NCBI RefSeq assembly: GCF_014633365.1
Contig: NC_068340.1
Coordinates: 38,340,328 to 38,404,327 of the forward strand
Length of the DNA: 64,000 nucleotides
Direction of reading: 5' to 3'
Origin: Diospyros lotus
Lineage: Eukaryota; Streptophyta; Magnoliopsida; Ericales; Ebenaceae
The notes beneath the pieces were generated by a model. That model did no database searches. It was not told where the DNA came from and saw only the letters and a program-made list of their open reading frames with translations. This document shows positions 35,561 through 46,500 of this stretch, in pieces. The first letter of the stretch is position 1; the number at the start of each line of letters is the position of its first letter. The translations under genes and the position numbers were made by a program.

Positions 35561-37380
35561 AGAATTTGTTTACAGTCTGCCAGGATACCTCTCTTCTATT
35601 GTTGTACTCAACAAGAAGGGGTGCTGGATTCACTAGAAATAAATAAACGGGCACTAATGCAATCATACAGCCAATTTACCACATATGTATATGCAAATAG
35701 ACATGCATCTGTATCAGAATTCCAGTTCAGATCCGTCATGACAGGGTCCCAGTTGACCACATCATACCCATGATACACAGATATACTGCCACATAGATAG
35801 AGTAAATCCTCTACTCAAAAAAACTCCAGATGCTATGGAAAACTGAGTCTAATCTGATATGATGAACTGAACATTGATTGAAACATTAACAAAAGCATAT
35901 GCTAAGGGACAAAATACCCACCAGATTGTGATGCCTGTTATAAGCTAGTTTCATTCAAGAGGATTGATTCAGAGTGGAAAATACCTACCAGCGGAGGACA
36001 GAAGAAAAGAAAGGACAAAATGTGTGGCATGGGACTTGTCACGCACCATACCTTTTCTCTGGTTTGTATACTAATACAATCATGATCAATTTTACATGCA
36101 GCAACCACCTTTATTATTGGAAACTCACTTTGCAGGATTTATTATGGCAATATGGTTTAATTAATCACTATATCTCACATTATATCAGAACCTTACAGTT
36201 GCTATAAGTACTAAAAGAAAAGGAAATAACAATTAGTATGATCATTAGCAACTACATCTACAAGAATATATACCTGGTCTACTTTTTCAAACATAAGATG
36301 AAGACAGGATATGTACAGCATACCTCCATGATAACCCACAACTTATTCCTAGAATCCAATGTAATTGAATTAGTAAACCTCATGAAACATTCCCAGAGGA
36401 AATCTTTATAAAGATAAGTCTTGCATATACAGCAGGATAATGTAACAATTATAATTGTCCTAAAGAATTTTGATTTGACAGCTTGACTTTTACTGTTGGT
36501 CCAAAAAGAAAACAGTACTTGACACGAACCATGACAAAATACAAATTTACATCTGCTTGTCATTTTTTGCAACAAGAAAAGGGGAAACAAATCTGTACCA
36601 TTTGAGTTTTTTCAGAATTAAATGTAAAAAAAAAAAAACTGTAAAATCTCTAACTTGTCATTTCTGATGTTGAGTCATTTATTGTCCATCCACATTTTGA
36701 CTTCAATTTCACCTATTTGTACATGGATCACCTCTATCTATTCATTGTCAAAACATTTCATACATGAATCTCAAGTAAAAGTAAGAGTTGATAAATAAAC
36801 AAGTTGTGGCATCTTTTTTGCATTTGATTACTCTACAGAAATAAAGCTTTGGTTCTAGAATAATTCACACATGAAAAAGTATCAAAAAGAAGTGTAGGCA
36901 TTCTCCATAACCAATACAACAGTATCTTCATTCCATAGCCAATCGGAACTGATTAGCTCTATGGAAAACTACCAAAATAACAAAAAGGGGAAAAAGAAAC
37001 AATCATGCATTTTGGTGTGTTTCTATGCCTAAGCAATGAATGGATAGCCTAAACTAAAAAGGGAACTCCAATTCTCAAGAGAATGATAACTTCAGTTGCC
37101 CAAATAAAAAAATACACGAACTAGTATTCGAGCATTGACAAGAGAGATTTGAGTGCCTGCTGAAATATAGGAGAAAGAATGATACAATGATAGTAGAAGG
37201 AACATATGGCCAAAAATCTATATCTGATGGAGAGATGTAATAAAGAAAGATGAACCTGTGGTGCTCAGTTTATATCAGATCATTATGCTTATGTTAATAC
37301 TCCAATCTTGGGACTAAGAAAGGATCCTGAAATAGAATTTCATCTACACGAGGATACTGCACAGAATATATTAAGCTTTG
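35561..37380. other. Convergent intergenic region (SWEET3 and PPR 3' ends), no gene seen
   Basis: Holds the SWEET3 3' UTR at its left and the PPR 3' UTR at its right. No open frame with recognisable content was found in the 1.8 kb. No transposon ends were recognised. Confidence 0.55.
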
Positions 37381-39600
37381 TTATGGGCCAGAAACATAAC
37401 CATGTTGAATACTGGAAATCACATTTGCTGTTAGATGCTCCAAAGTTGTACAGATCACATTAAAATGTGGATGAGTTCTATCTTCTATAGAGAACGCATG
37501 AACCCTGTTGTGTAGCTCAATCCAGCTACACCCAGGGTCCTTCTTCACTTCCAAACCTCTCAAGATCTTCCTTACCTTCATCTTATCCCCCCATCTCCCC
37601 AACCCCGCATATATGTTAGACATAATAACATAAGCAGACATATTCTTAGGATCCAAATCAAATATTTTATCGGCTACCCTTTCACCCAGTTCCATGTCCA
37701 TCCAGAACCAACAAGAATTAAGCAATGCCCCCCAAACCACCGTGTCAGCTTCAATAGGCATCTCTTTTATGAGCTCCTCGGCTTCTTGTAGACAGCCTGA
37801 TCGACCAAGAAGATCTACAGCGCATCCATAATGCTCTAACGTTGGGGTTACCCCATAATATTTTTCCATTGAGTGGAAAAATATCATCCCCTCATTGACC
37901 AAACCAGCACAGACACAAGCTGACAAGAGTGCAACAAAAGTTGCTGCATTTGGATATACTCTTTGCTCTAACATGTTCTCAAAGAGCAAGATAGCCTCAG
38001 AGCAAAGCCCATGACGTGCATACCCATTAATCAGAGCTGTCCAAGCTGCTACATTTGGAGAACTGATCACATGAAATGATGCCTGAGCTTCAGTGATGCT
38101 CCCACATTTGGAGTACATATCTACAAGGGCTGTTCCAACATAAACATTAGATTCGAAAGGTGTTTTAATTAGTTGAGCATGAAGTAGCCGTCCATGCTGC
38201 AGAGATCCAAGGCAAGAGCATGCATGAAATAGAGCAGAGAAAGTTGATCTGGTTTGGCCTATCAACAACCTCCTCATAGTCACGTATAGTTTCAATGCCT
38301 CTTCATGTTGAACATTTTGAATGTGCCCTGAGATCATTGAATTCCATGTCACGGGGTTTCTTTCTGATTTTGTTTCTTCAAAAAGTTCCAAAGCTTTATC
38401 AATTTCACCATTTCTTGAATAAATTGAAATCATACAATTTGAGGAGACAATTGTTCTGTGCGGCATTTCTAGAAACAACCTTTTTGAATCATCAACTCTA
38501 CCACTCACTGCATATCCTTTAATCATCAAATTATAAGTTAGTGGATCCATCTCATTTAGTTCATTAAAAATTGTTTCTGCCTCGTCAACCTTTCCCATCG
38601 AGATAAACCCTTCAATTAGTGTATTTGAAGCACTTAAACACGGGTTAACAAGTCTGTCGTAAACTTTTTTCGCATCTTCCATAACTTTGCAATTGCAATA
38701 AAAATCAATGAGTGCATTGTTAACTGAGTGATCAAACTCAAGTCCATATCTTAGCAGCAGCCCATGGACAGCCCTGCCTTCATGCCAAGCTCCCAGTCTA
38801 CCACAAGTTCTTAAAACACAATCACAAGTAAACTCATTAGGTGCCACTTCGCCATTCTCTCTCATCGACCAAAACAACTCCAAAGCCTTCTCACAGCCCC
38901 CCTCCCTCCTTGAATAACCCGAGATCAGTGCTGTCCACCCAACAACATCGCAAGTCGGCATCCTATTAAAGAAATCCAAAGCATCACTCATCAGATCACG
39001 TTGAACATAGCCCACAAGCATCAAACTCCACAGCAACTCATTCCGTTCATGTAACAAATCAAATACCCGCTTCGCTTGTCCAATTTCAGAACAACTCGAG
39101 TAGAAATGCAACAAAGCGCTTCCCACAAGTTTGAAACTTTCGGATGCAGATTTCAAAATCAGTCCATGGACCTGTTCGCCGTCGGGTAATGACCTTAACC
39201 TAGAGCACACACTTAAGACAGTTGAAAAAGTGGTCTCATTGAGCCTCACAGAGTTACAGTGCATCATCGAAACTAGAGTAAGAGCTTCATGCAGTCTTCC
39301 CCACTTCGAGTACCCAGAAATCATCGTGTTCCACGAAACAACAGTTCGTTGGGACATTTCATCAAACAAATTCCGGGCGATATCCAGTTGACCGAGCTTC
39401 CCGTGTTCAGTTATCAGTTTGTTTGTAAAGACTGCGTTGGAGTGACAGCAATCGGGTAGACTGCCATACCTTACCGAATATAATCTGAAGTTCTTCCAAC
39501 GTTGATGCTTCCACAATCTCGAAAGCGTCGATTTATTAATTAGCATTTTATCAGGGGCGGGGGAGGGGAAGGAGAAAGGGGGAGCCTTCAAGCAAAACAT
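37381..39600 (-). CDS. PLS-class pentatricopeptide repeat protein with E domain
   Basis: Intronless frame of 739 residues. The first about 45 residues are basic and low in acidic residues with Ser/Pro/Phe (LINKSTLSRLWKHQRW), consistent with an organelle presequence. From about 55 to 620 there are tandem PPR motifs of P, L and S lengths, visible as repeated VVSWNTMISGYSKWG, DVVGWTALISGYS, NALIDFYCNC, PVTWNSMISGHIQN and VYVGTALVDMYSKCG patterns. The C-terminal E/E+ region follows (TVVWGALLNSC..LGERVA..MSNIYAGLGRWGDKMKVRK..KKDPGCSWIEL). It ends about 45 residues later with no DYW deaminase domain. Such E-class proteins bind organellar RNA site-specifically and recruit a deaminase for C-to-U editing. 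The target and Arabidopsis counterpart are not recognised. Met19 is a possible alternative start. It interrupts the otherwise collinear gene series and may have arrived by retroposition. Confidence 0.92.
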   Translation of the reverse strand: MFCLKAPPFSFPSPAPDKMLINKSTLSRLWKHQRWKNFRLYSVRYGSLPDCCHSNAVFTNKLITEHGKLGQLDIARNLFDEMSQRTVVSWNTMISGYSKWGRLHEALTLVSMMHCNSVRLNETTFSTVLSVCSRLRSLPDGEQVHGLILKSASESFKLVGSALLHFYSSCSEIGQAKRVFDLLHERNELLWSLMLVGYVQRDLMSDALDFFNRMPTCDVVGWTALISGYSRREGGCEKALELFWSMRENGEVAPNEFTCDCVLRTCGRLGAWHEGRAVHGLLLRYGLEFDHSVNNALIDFYCNCKVMEDAKKVYDRLVNPCLSASNTLIEGFISMGKVDEAETIFNELNEMDPLTYNLMIKGYAVSGRVDDSKRLFLEMPHRTIVSSNCMISIYSRNGEIDKALELFEETKSERNPVTWNSMISGHIQNVQHEEALKLYVTMRRLLIGQTRSTFSALFHACSCLGSLQHGRLLHAQLIKTPFESNVYVGTALVDMYSKCGSITEAQASFHVISSPNVAAWTALINGYARHGLCSEAILLFENMLEQRVYPNAATFVALLSACVCAGLVNEGMIFFHSMEKYYGVTPTLEHYGCAVDLLGRSGCLQEAEELIKEMPIEADTVVWGALLNSCWFWMDMELGERVADKIFDLDPKNMSAYVIMSNIYAGLGRWGDKMKVRKILRGLEVKKDPGCSWIELHNRVHAFSIEDRTHPHFNVICTTLEHLTANVISSIQHGYVSGP

Positions 39601-40555
39601 GCTCTCTTAACCATGTTGGTAGTGGTCGGCAATAAAAATAAATAAATTGTAATTACCTCATTTATAAAAATATTTTTTTTGTTTTATAAATAATAATAAT
39701 CTCTCCTCGTTAAATAAAGAAATAAAATAATTAATGTATCTTTTATTTTTTTCTCTTTTAATTAAAAAATAAAAAATAATTCCCATCTATAAAAAATTAT
39801 CTAAAATTGAGATAAATAATAAATTTAAATTTTAAAATAAAAATAAATATTACTACCATTTTCATTGAATTATCGCCATTATCAATCAAATCCTCGTCTA
39901 TTGTTTTAATGTTTAAATTGTTTCAGATCTAAAATCTAGAATATTTGTTCTTAATCTAGAACAATAGAAATATAAAAAAAAAAATTATCATTTTCATTGC
40001 TCTTAATTAAGAAATAGAGAGATTAAAATAAATAAATATAAACTACTCTAAATTAATTTTTAATGCTTAATTGTGATTAACAAATAACATGAGATAATTG
40101 TAATGTAATATTAAATATTATTTATAATTTTCTTAAATATTAGAGATAATTAATTATTTTAAACCTGACAAATATTGTGGATCATAAAAATTAAGGTTAG
40201 AGAGTTACTTAAGCATCTTTGGTAGAGATTAGAAAAGTATGAAAATGATAAAATATTTTTCATTTTATTTGAGATTGAGTAATGAATGGATAATAATGAA
40301 AAGCATCTTCGGCTTATTGGTGAAAGGCTGAAAGCTATTAAAATAGGTGATAGATATAATAAGAGAATAACCAAAAATTACAGAATTTTTAAAATATTAT
40401 TGGCATAATTAAGATTCCAAGCCCAATATTCACTTTCAGAAACTTCAGTTTATAAGCCAACAGGAAAAATCTGGTACCGCCACGTGGTTGATACCCAGAT
40501 GCAATGAGGAAGAAAGGAAATTGCCTCGACTCAGAGCCACGCTTCCCTGTAGCTC
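39601..40555. other. Divergent intergenic region between PPR and the membrane-protein gene
   Basis: About 950 bp, strongly AT-rich to about 40400. It serves as the promoter region of both neighbours. A CACGTGG G-box-type motif occurs near 40481-40487. No gene seen. Confidence 0.5.
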
Positions 40556-40572
40556 ATGCATGAAGACACGTA

Positions 40573-40587
40573 CCCCCCCCCCCCCCC
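40573..40587. repeat. Poly-C run of 15 in the 5' leader
   Basis: Fifteen consecutive C bases between an upstream ATG at 40556 and the called start at 40730. The run length decides whether the upstream ATG is in frame with the gene. Confidence 0.9.
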
Positions 40588-40729
40588 AAAATTCCCATTC
40601 TCTTCAGCTTCTCTCTCACTCTTGACTACTTCTCTCCTCAGATCGCCTTTCTCTCTCTCTCTCTCTCCCTGCAAATCTCTTTTATCTCTCCTTCTCTATC
40701 TTTCTCCGACAGTTCGACAATCAGAATTG

Positions 40730-42280
40730 ATGGTGAAGCTAGCGTCAGCGCGCGAGAGCCGAGCCTACGGGCCCAGGCTGGCTCGGAACAGAGCCGAGTA
40801 CACCAACGCCGGACTCTACCTCTTCGGCACAATCGTGCTTGTTAGCGGCTTCGTGGCTCAGCTTTCCAACGAACCCAGATCCGGCCTCGCCCTCCTGCTC
40901 ATAGCCTTGGGCTTCCTCGTCATCGTCAACGTTCACGACCTCGTCGCCCATCTCGCCGGCGTAGATTCCCATTTCTCTCTCATGTGGTTCGACGCCCAGC
41001 TCGCGCTCGTCGAGTTCGCCGTCCCGGTTGTCCAGACCGTCGGAACGCTTCTCTATTTCTTGGGGATTCTGTTTCTTTTCATTCAGGTATAATAAAAAAC
41101 TGAACTAGGAATTAAAATGATTGTCCTTTGCATAAATTTTTGCCCAATAAACTGATTAATTGTAATAATTATACACACACATATATATCATTATCGTGAA
41201 GCTTTGTACAAATTTTGTGTGAATATTTATATTAATTATAATGGTTTTGCTGACGTGAATTATATATATATATATATACACATAGATATTTTGGAGGAGG
41301 AGAGAGAGATTTGTGGAGATGCTGGTGTATTTTTGTGTTTTCTCTAAACGAATGTAGCTTTAAAGAAGATACGAGACTTGATGTTTACGCAGGGAAAAAG
41401 AAAATAGACTAACTGAGACCAATAGAGTGGCAGCTCATATATATAGTTTGTCAGCAAAAATCTAAATGTCGTGTTCGAGTCTCATGTACAATTAGGAGCC
41501 ATGGACACGGACGGTCACTTGTTTGTTGGTTTTACTTGAATAATAATGTAGGCAGAAAAGGGGTATGGTTACTTCAAGTTGGAGAAACACGCACTGAACT
41601 TGCTTATTGCGGGGCCTGTTCTATGGCTGCTTGGATCGATTCATAACTCATGCCAAATCTACGAGAGAGCCGATGACCACGCTCAAATCTTGCAACAGAG
41701 CGTGCTCATCCCTTTCTTGATGGGCAGCTTGTTGTTCCTGGTGGGCGCCATTCTCAACTCTCAAGAGCAATCCGGTCCAGTCCGCCACCATGGTTTGGAC
41801 TTATTAGTAAGTAATATATCTAAAACCTCTCTCTAATAGATTATCTATCTGGGGATTGGCTCATGTGGATGTAATTAATTAATCTGTCTCGTGCAGGGTT
41901 GGAACTGGGTGTGGTTGGGCATTGCCGGGAGCTTCCTGTTGTTCATCGGGGGACTGGCGAATGTGATGAAAGTATTCAAGTTCCAACAAGACGGCGGAAT
42001 GCGTCTGGAGAAGCTTCGAGGAGGAGCTCAAGAGCGGCTGGCTCACGAAAGAGAGGGCCAAGTTCCTTTCATCCTGGAAGAGCAAAGGAGGAGGAGAAAG
42101 GAGAGTGAAGAAAATCAAGTCTTGCTGAGTATTCGAGAAGAAGAGAGGAGGAGGAGGAGGAAGGAGGCTGAAGAATCAATCATTGTAGAAGAGAGAGTAG
42201 AAGCACCGGCTGTAGTTCCAACTCCTTATAAAGATGTGCTTCTTGGTGGTGATAACAATCGGGCTTCAACTTTAATTTAA
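40730..42280 (+). CDS. Plant membrane protein of unknown function, six predicted helices
   Basis: Three exons: 40730-41086, 41552-41806 and 41897-42280, all GT-AG and phase 0, giving 331 residues. I recognise the pattern as a conserved plant uncharacterised membrane protein but know no function; a relation to YrhK-like membrane domains is a guess. Residues 1-25 are basic and cytosolic-looking (MVKLASARESRAYGPRLARN). Hydrophobic segments lie at about 27-45, 52-74, 91-118, 134-150, 170-187 and 207-228. The C-terminal about 100 residues are hydrophilic, with Arg/Glu-rich blocks (EEQRRRRKESEE, EEERRRRRKEAEE) likely to form a charged helix. The start is chosen because upstream in-frame sequence is low-complexity Pro/Leu/Ser crossing a C run and a CT microsatellite. 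An in-frame ATG at 40556 would add 58 residues. Confidence 0.85.
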
Positions 42281-44870
42281 TTTATTTTTGGGATTTTAAT
42301 TAATCTTGTGGTTGCTAGATCGATGGATCCTTTTTTCTTTTTTTCTTTTTGTCTTTGTTGTCTTTATTTCTCATGGGGTTAAAAAAACTCAATTTTTTTT
42401 TAATTAGTCTCCTCGTGTTCAATGAAGCCCGCATGTTGATTAGGGACTTGGATGTTGTACATGTTTTTTGCACTCTTTTGGTCTCTTTTCTTCCATCACT
42501 GATACTGTGGAGATTTATATAGTTTGTAAATTATCTCATTTCTCTACTATATATCAAGGTGGTAGACTATATATATATATATATATCCTGGCTTCATCTT
42601 CTATGGTTTTCGGATGTCATAATTATATCAATAACAAATTTAAATGAGGTGGGTTGAGCTTAAAATACTTTACTAAGAATCTCAATGGCTTAAACAAATG
42701 ATGTAACAAATTTAATGAGGTGGGTTGAATTTATGATACCTTCTAAGAATTAAGCTCCATAGCAAAAGTATAAATGGCCTAATAAAGGATGTATGAGAGC
42801 GCTACAAGTGAAGTGAAATAAGAGAAGCAATGGGGTGCTCCATCCTTATAACTCTATCTTCCATTGTGTTTTCACCTCTTTTTTTCGATTGATTCTTCTT
42901 TTCTTTAGTTAATGTCGTTCTCTTTTAATATTGATGGTTATTATAATAGGAGAGATCACAATACTCTCATTGTAAATTTTGATTACCATAGTTAGCGATT
43001 GAAATGAGTTTCATAAAAAATTTAGCGATGACGAAATTTGTTGGAAGCATAATTTTGATACTGATTCTCTAAATTTAGCGAGGACGATCGATTTAACAAA
43101 CTGTAGGAGTCAGCCTTAAGCCTTTGTTAATGTATGTGTTGAATTTGGAGCTTGGACATGGACTTTGAATGTATATGACATTTTTTTATAAAATTTTAAA
43201 GCCTAACTTTTAATTAAAAATATTAACAATGTATTTGATTTGGAGTAGCCCACTAGCCCGTGTATTTCATTCGGAGCCTGACATTTTAAGCACCTTTGGG
43301 TCCACACTCAACCTGACTATGGGCCATTATTTACTCACAATTTAACTCTTAGTTGGGCTCCCGGCCCAACTCTTTAGTGGTATTTTTTCCTTGGGCTTCC
43401 CTTAATCTAATTTCAAATCTATTCTTAATAGCCCAATTTAATCAAAATCGTCCTTTTATCAATTAAGCCCATGTCCCATTCAAGACTAGTGTAAAATTCA
43501 TACAAATTTCAGAATTTTGTATATAGGTGATCATTTTTTAAATTTGTTATGGAATTTATAAGTGATAGCCATATCAAAGTGTTGTGTTTTATTACTAATT
43601 TACCCTCAACTTTAAAAAAAAAAAAACATTTTTAGTTTCTGTAATAGCTTCCTTTTGTAGAGTTTTGAAATGGGAGGGTTATTAACTTCAGTGTGTTGGG
43701 ATTGATGATGTCTTGGATTGTAAAAGGATATTTTAGTCATTTAATATAAGTTAAAACTTCAACTTCTTTTGTTTCACATAAAGCAAATTTTTATTTAAAG
43801 GCAAACAGTAACTATGTTTAATGATTAGTGATCATCAAATAAAAGGGGTAATTAGTGTAACTTTTGAAATGCAGGTGTCATTCTTTTAGTTTTTCTTAAA
43901 TCTTATAAAAAAATTTCTGTTATTTAATTAAGAATATATTAACAAAAAAACATCAAGCGTCTACACCTAATGCTATAACATATCTCGACAAAAAAATCAT
44001 AAACAAAAAACAAAAACAATTAATCTAACGTGAAAATTAGACACGACCACAAAATAAATATGCTAAAGAAAAACAAAACTCCCAGCATATTAGGAAATAA
44101 AACTAGAACTCAACATTACATTGAGTACATAATCATTGGAACAACTACATTAGAGCCTTTCTTTTGCTCACTTGAGGGCATTATTCTTCTTTCAAGTCTT
44201 ATTTTAAGAAATAACGAAATGCATCATTCTTCTTCGTCTTAGTCTATTTTGAAGTTTTGTTGTTTCATGCTCATTTTAATTAAGATAAAAAGCATTTAAA
44301 TGACTTTCTCAAATAAAATTTTAACATGTTTATGGAGAATAGTGTTTATTATAGATAAAAATAAGATAGGGTTTGTCATAATAATAGATTAAGGAGTAAA
44401 TTGTAAAATCTTATTATATTTAGACAATTCAATGTCGTCAACTCTTTCAAAACGGTTATTTATGGATTGTTGTGGTATTATTAGATAACCACCTTACTTG
44501 TTGGACAAGTCATTAGATATCTTCGATACTTACGATGATTTCAGTGTTCATCTGATTGAATTTTGATCAGAAAATAATTTTTACTAAATATTTATTGATT
44601 TAAAAAATATAGAACTTACAACATAATGTTTTGATAAAGAAACAACTGAATTGAACTTAGAAACACAATATTTTTTTTCTAAATTTTTGGCTGTTTTTCT
44701 TAAAAATAAGAATTGATTGAATCAATCTAGTAAATAAATACAAATAAAATACTAAATAATAATCACATAAAAGTTATATATATATTTTTTATTTATTTAT
44801 TTAGTATTTTAAGTCCTCCGCTGAAAGATGTTTGATGCATCGGATCACGCTTTTCCGCTGCATATGAAAC
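42281..44870. other. Intergenic region, membrane-protein gene to PTB promoter
   Basis: Holds the 3' UTR of the upstream gene. Two imperfect copies of a block beginning AACAAATTTAA(A)TGAGG then TGGGTTGA lie at about 42632-42700 and 42706-42770. A region at about 43100-43480 with GC-richer GGCCCAA/GGGCTCCCGGCCC words looks like decayed inserted DNA. The remainder is AT-rich. No gene was supported. Confidence 0.5.
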
Positions 44871-44872
44871 TC

Positions 44873-44881
44873 CTATAATAA
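44873..44881 (+). promoter_or_regulatory. Candidate TATA box of the PTB gene
   Basis: TATAATAAA sits upstream of a pyrimidine-rich leader-like sequence (about 44925-45017) that ends in a splice-donor-like CGCAG/GTATCG. The position suits a transcription start near 44905. Confidence 0.4.
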
Positions 44882-44904
44882 ACGGACCGTGAAGTTCCCG
44901 TATC

Positions 44905-45017
44905 ACACCCAAAAGCGCGATAAGGCTTCTCTTCTCTTGCCTGTTTCTCTCCGAATCCATCCACTGCAAACCCTAGCCTCGCGGAAGCAACTCCACCAGC
45001 TTCGCTTCCCCTCGCAG
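44905..45017 (+). other. Probable 5' UTR exon of the PTB gene
   Basis: A CT-rich, AAACCCTAGCC-containing leader-type stretch ending in CTCGCAG followed by a GTATCG donor at 45018. The next acceptor consistent with the gene is TCTGTAG at 48428-48434, one base before the ATG. This gives a 3.4 kb leader intron. Start of transcription is inferred. Confidence 0.5.
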
Positions 45018-46079
45018 GTATCGTGTTCAACTTTCCGATTATGCAATTTCTCTTTGCCCTAATTTCCGTTTTCTCTTTTGTTTGGGATCGAATCTGAATG
45101 CGAGGAGATTGATGGAGTGATTTTGTTTCCGGTATTTGAAATTTTGCATCGATTGTCTTTGGTGTGCGTCGAACTTGTGGAAGTGAGAGAGAGGAAAGAA
45201 TAGGAGCGAACTGCGAGGGTAATTGTGCGGGAGTGTGTATCTTCCTTATCTTAGTTTTTGCTTTTGTAAATGGAATGCAACCGAAAGAAAGGAATCGATT
45301 TCTTCTTGAAGAAAGGAATCAACTTCTTCTTGATTGAAACGAAAAAGGGAAGTAAAAGATTATGGGCAAAAAGAAACTCATAGCGGGAAGAATAGCATTT
45401 TTTGCTCGACTAGAGGGTATGCACTGTAGGCACGTGCAATTAGTTACTCCTATTGAAACTTGTACCTGATTTTTGATACCTGAATAACAATGCATGGGTA
45501 ACAGCACCCTTTGCACATGACTTGCAACTTAGTTGCAGGTTTGGATTCTCTACCCAAGTCAAAGAAAAAACCTAATTGAAATTTGCTAAACTAAAATGGG
45601 ACAATTGTCGGAGGACTCTTCCAATCACACAATCACGAGATTGCCACCACCAATGAATCCTAATTATCAAAATTCACTCACTAAACAGCAAACCTTCAAA
45701 TCTCAAATTGTGCTGAAATACTCATACCTTCAGAATAATAGAGGGAGTTCCCAATGCACGCAACCATAGTTTTGAAATCAAGATACATATTGTAGATTGG
45801 AAGGTCTAATTTTCAAATCATGAATTGTATCATATCATAATATAAAATAACAATTTGATAAATTGCTTAAAAAAATATAATCTAAAAGATCTTTTTACTT
45901 ATAACACGAGGAAAATACTCAAAATAGTAATTCTATCTCAATAACAATATTTATATCATGCATGGCACTAAAATAAGCTACCGAGAATTCGAAAATTAAC
46001 CAAAAGCCTTACATATACATAAGTTATCAACCCTTAAATCTCAAGTCATAAGTTTTAAAATTATGAGAACAGATCACTA

Positions 46080-46500
46080 AATTTATATGTAATTATCCTC
46101 CCCTTCAAGATTGTCACTATCACCGCTACTATCATCATTATCATCTAACATGACCATCTCTTCTTCCTCTTCCTTGTCACCGTCAACACCACCTCCAATG
46201 TCTTCAAAATCTTCATCTTGCATTTCAATGGATTTTCCTTTGCCCTTCTTGTTGGCAATGGCATTTAGATTTTGTGGCCGCCCTAGATATCAAACTAAGA
46301 TATATTCACAAACTCTTAATAAATATATGTAAAAGTGACTAAAAATTTATTATTTAAGATGTTTTAAGTATGAAACTAATGTATACTTTTCTTTCTTTTT
46401 TTTTACTTGGAGGTCCTTCATCAATGTTCAAACACTCTTGGACATCCATCCAATTATTATCTTCCAATAGGAGAGGCTGTTCATATGCTACATATTTTTT
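46080..46500 (-). pseudogene. C-terminal relic of a hAT/BED-type transposase-like protein
   Basis: On the minus strand a stretch near 46480-46410 reads PLLLEDNNWMDVQECLNID, and after a gap 46280-46085 reads RPQNLNAIANKKGKGKSIEM followed by a long acidic tail (EDFEDIGGG..KEEEEEM..DDNDDSSGDSD) and a stop. The lysine-rich then Asp/Glu-rich tail resembles the ends of plant DUF659/hAT-derived proteins. The dimerisation core is not visible. It lies in the PTB leader intron. The assignment is by pattern only. Confidence 0.4.

Noticed and set aside
41460..41500. GTTCGAGTCTC motif considered as a tRNA B-box
   Set aside because: No A-box, acceptor stem or cloverleaf around it; probably a SINE relic or chance, inside an intron.
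44845..45030. 61-codon minus-strand frame at the PTB leader
   Set aside because: Antisense of a pyrimidine-rich leader with donor consensus; no similarity recognised.
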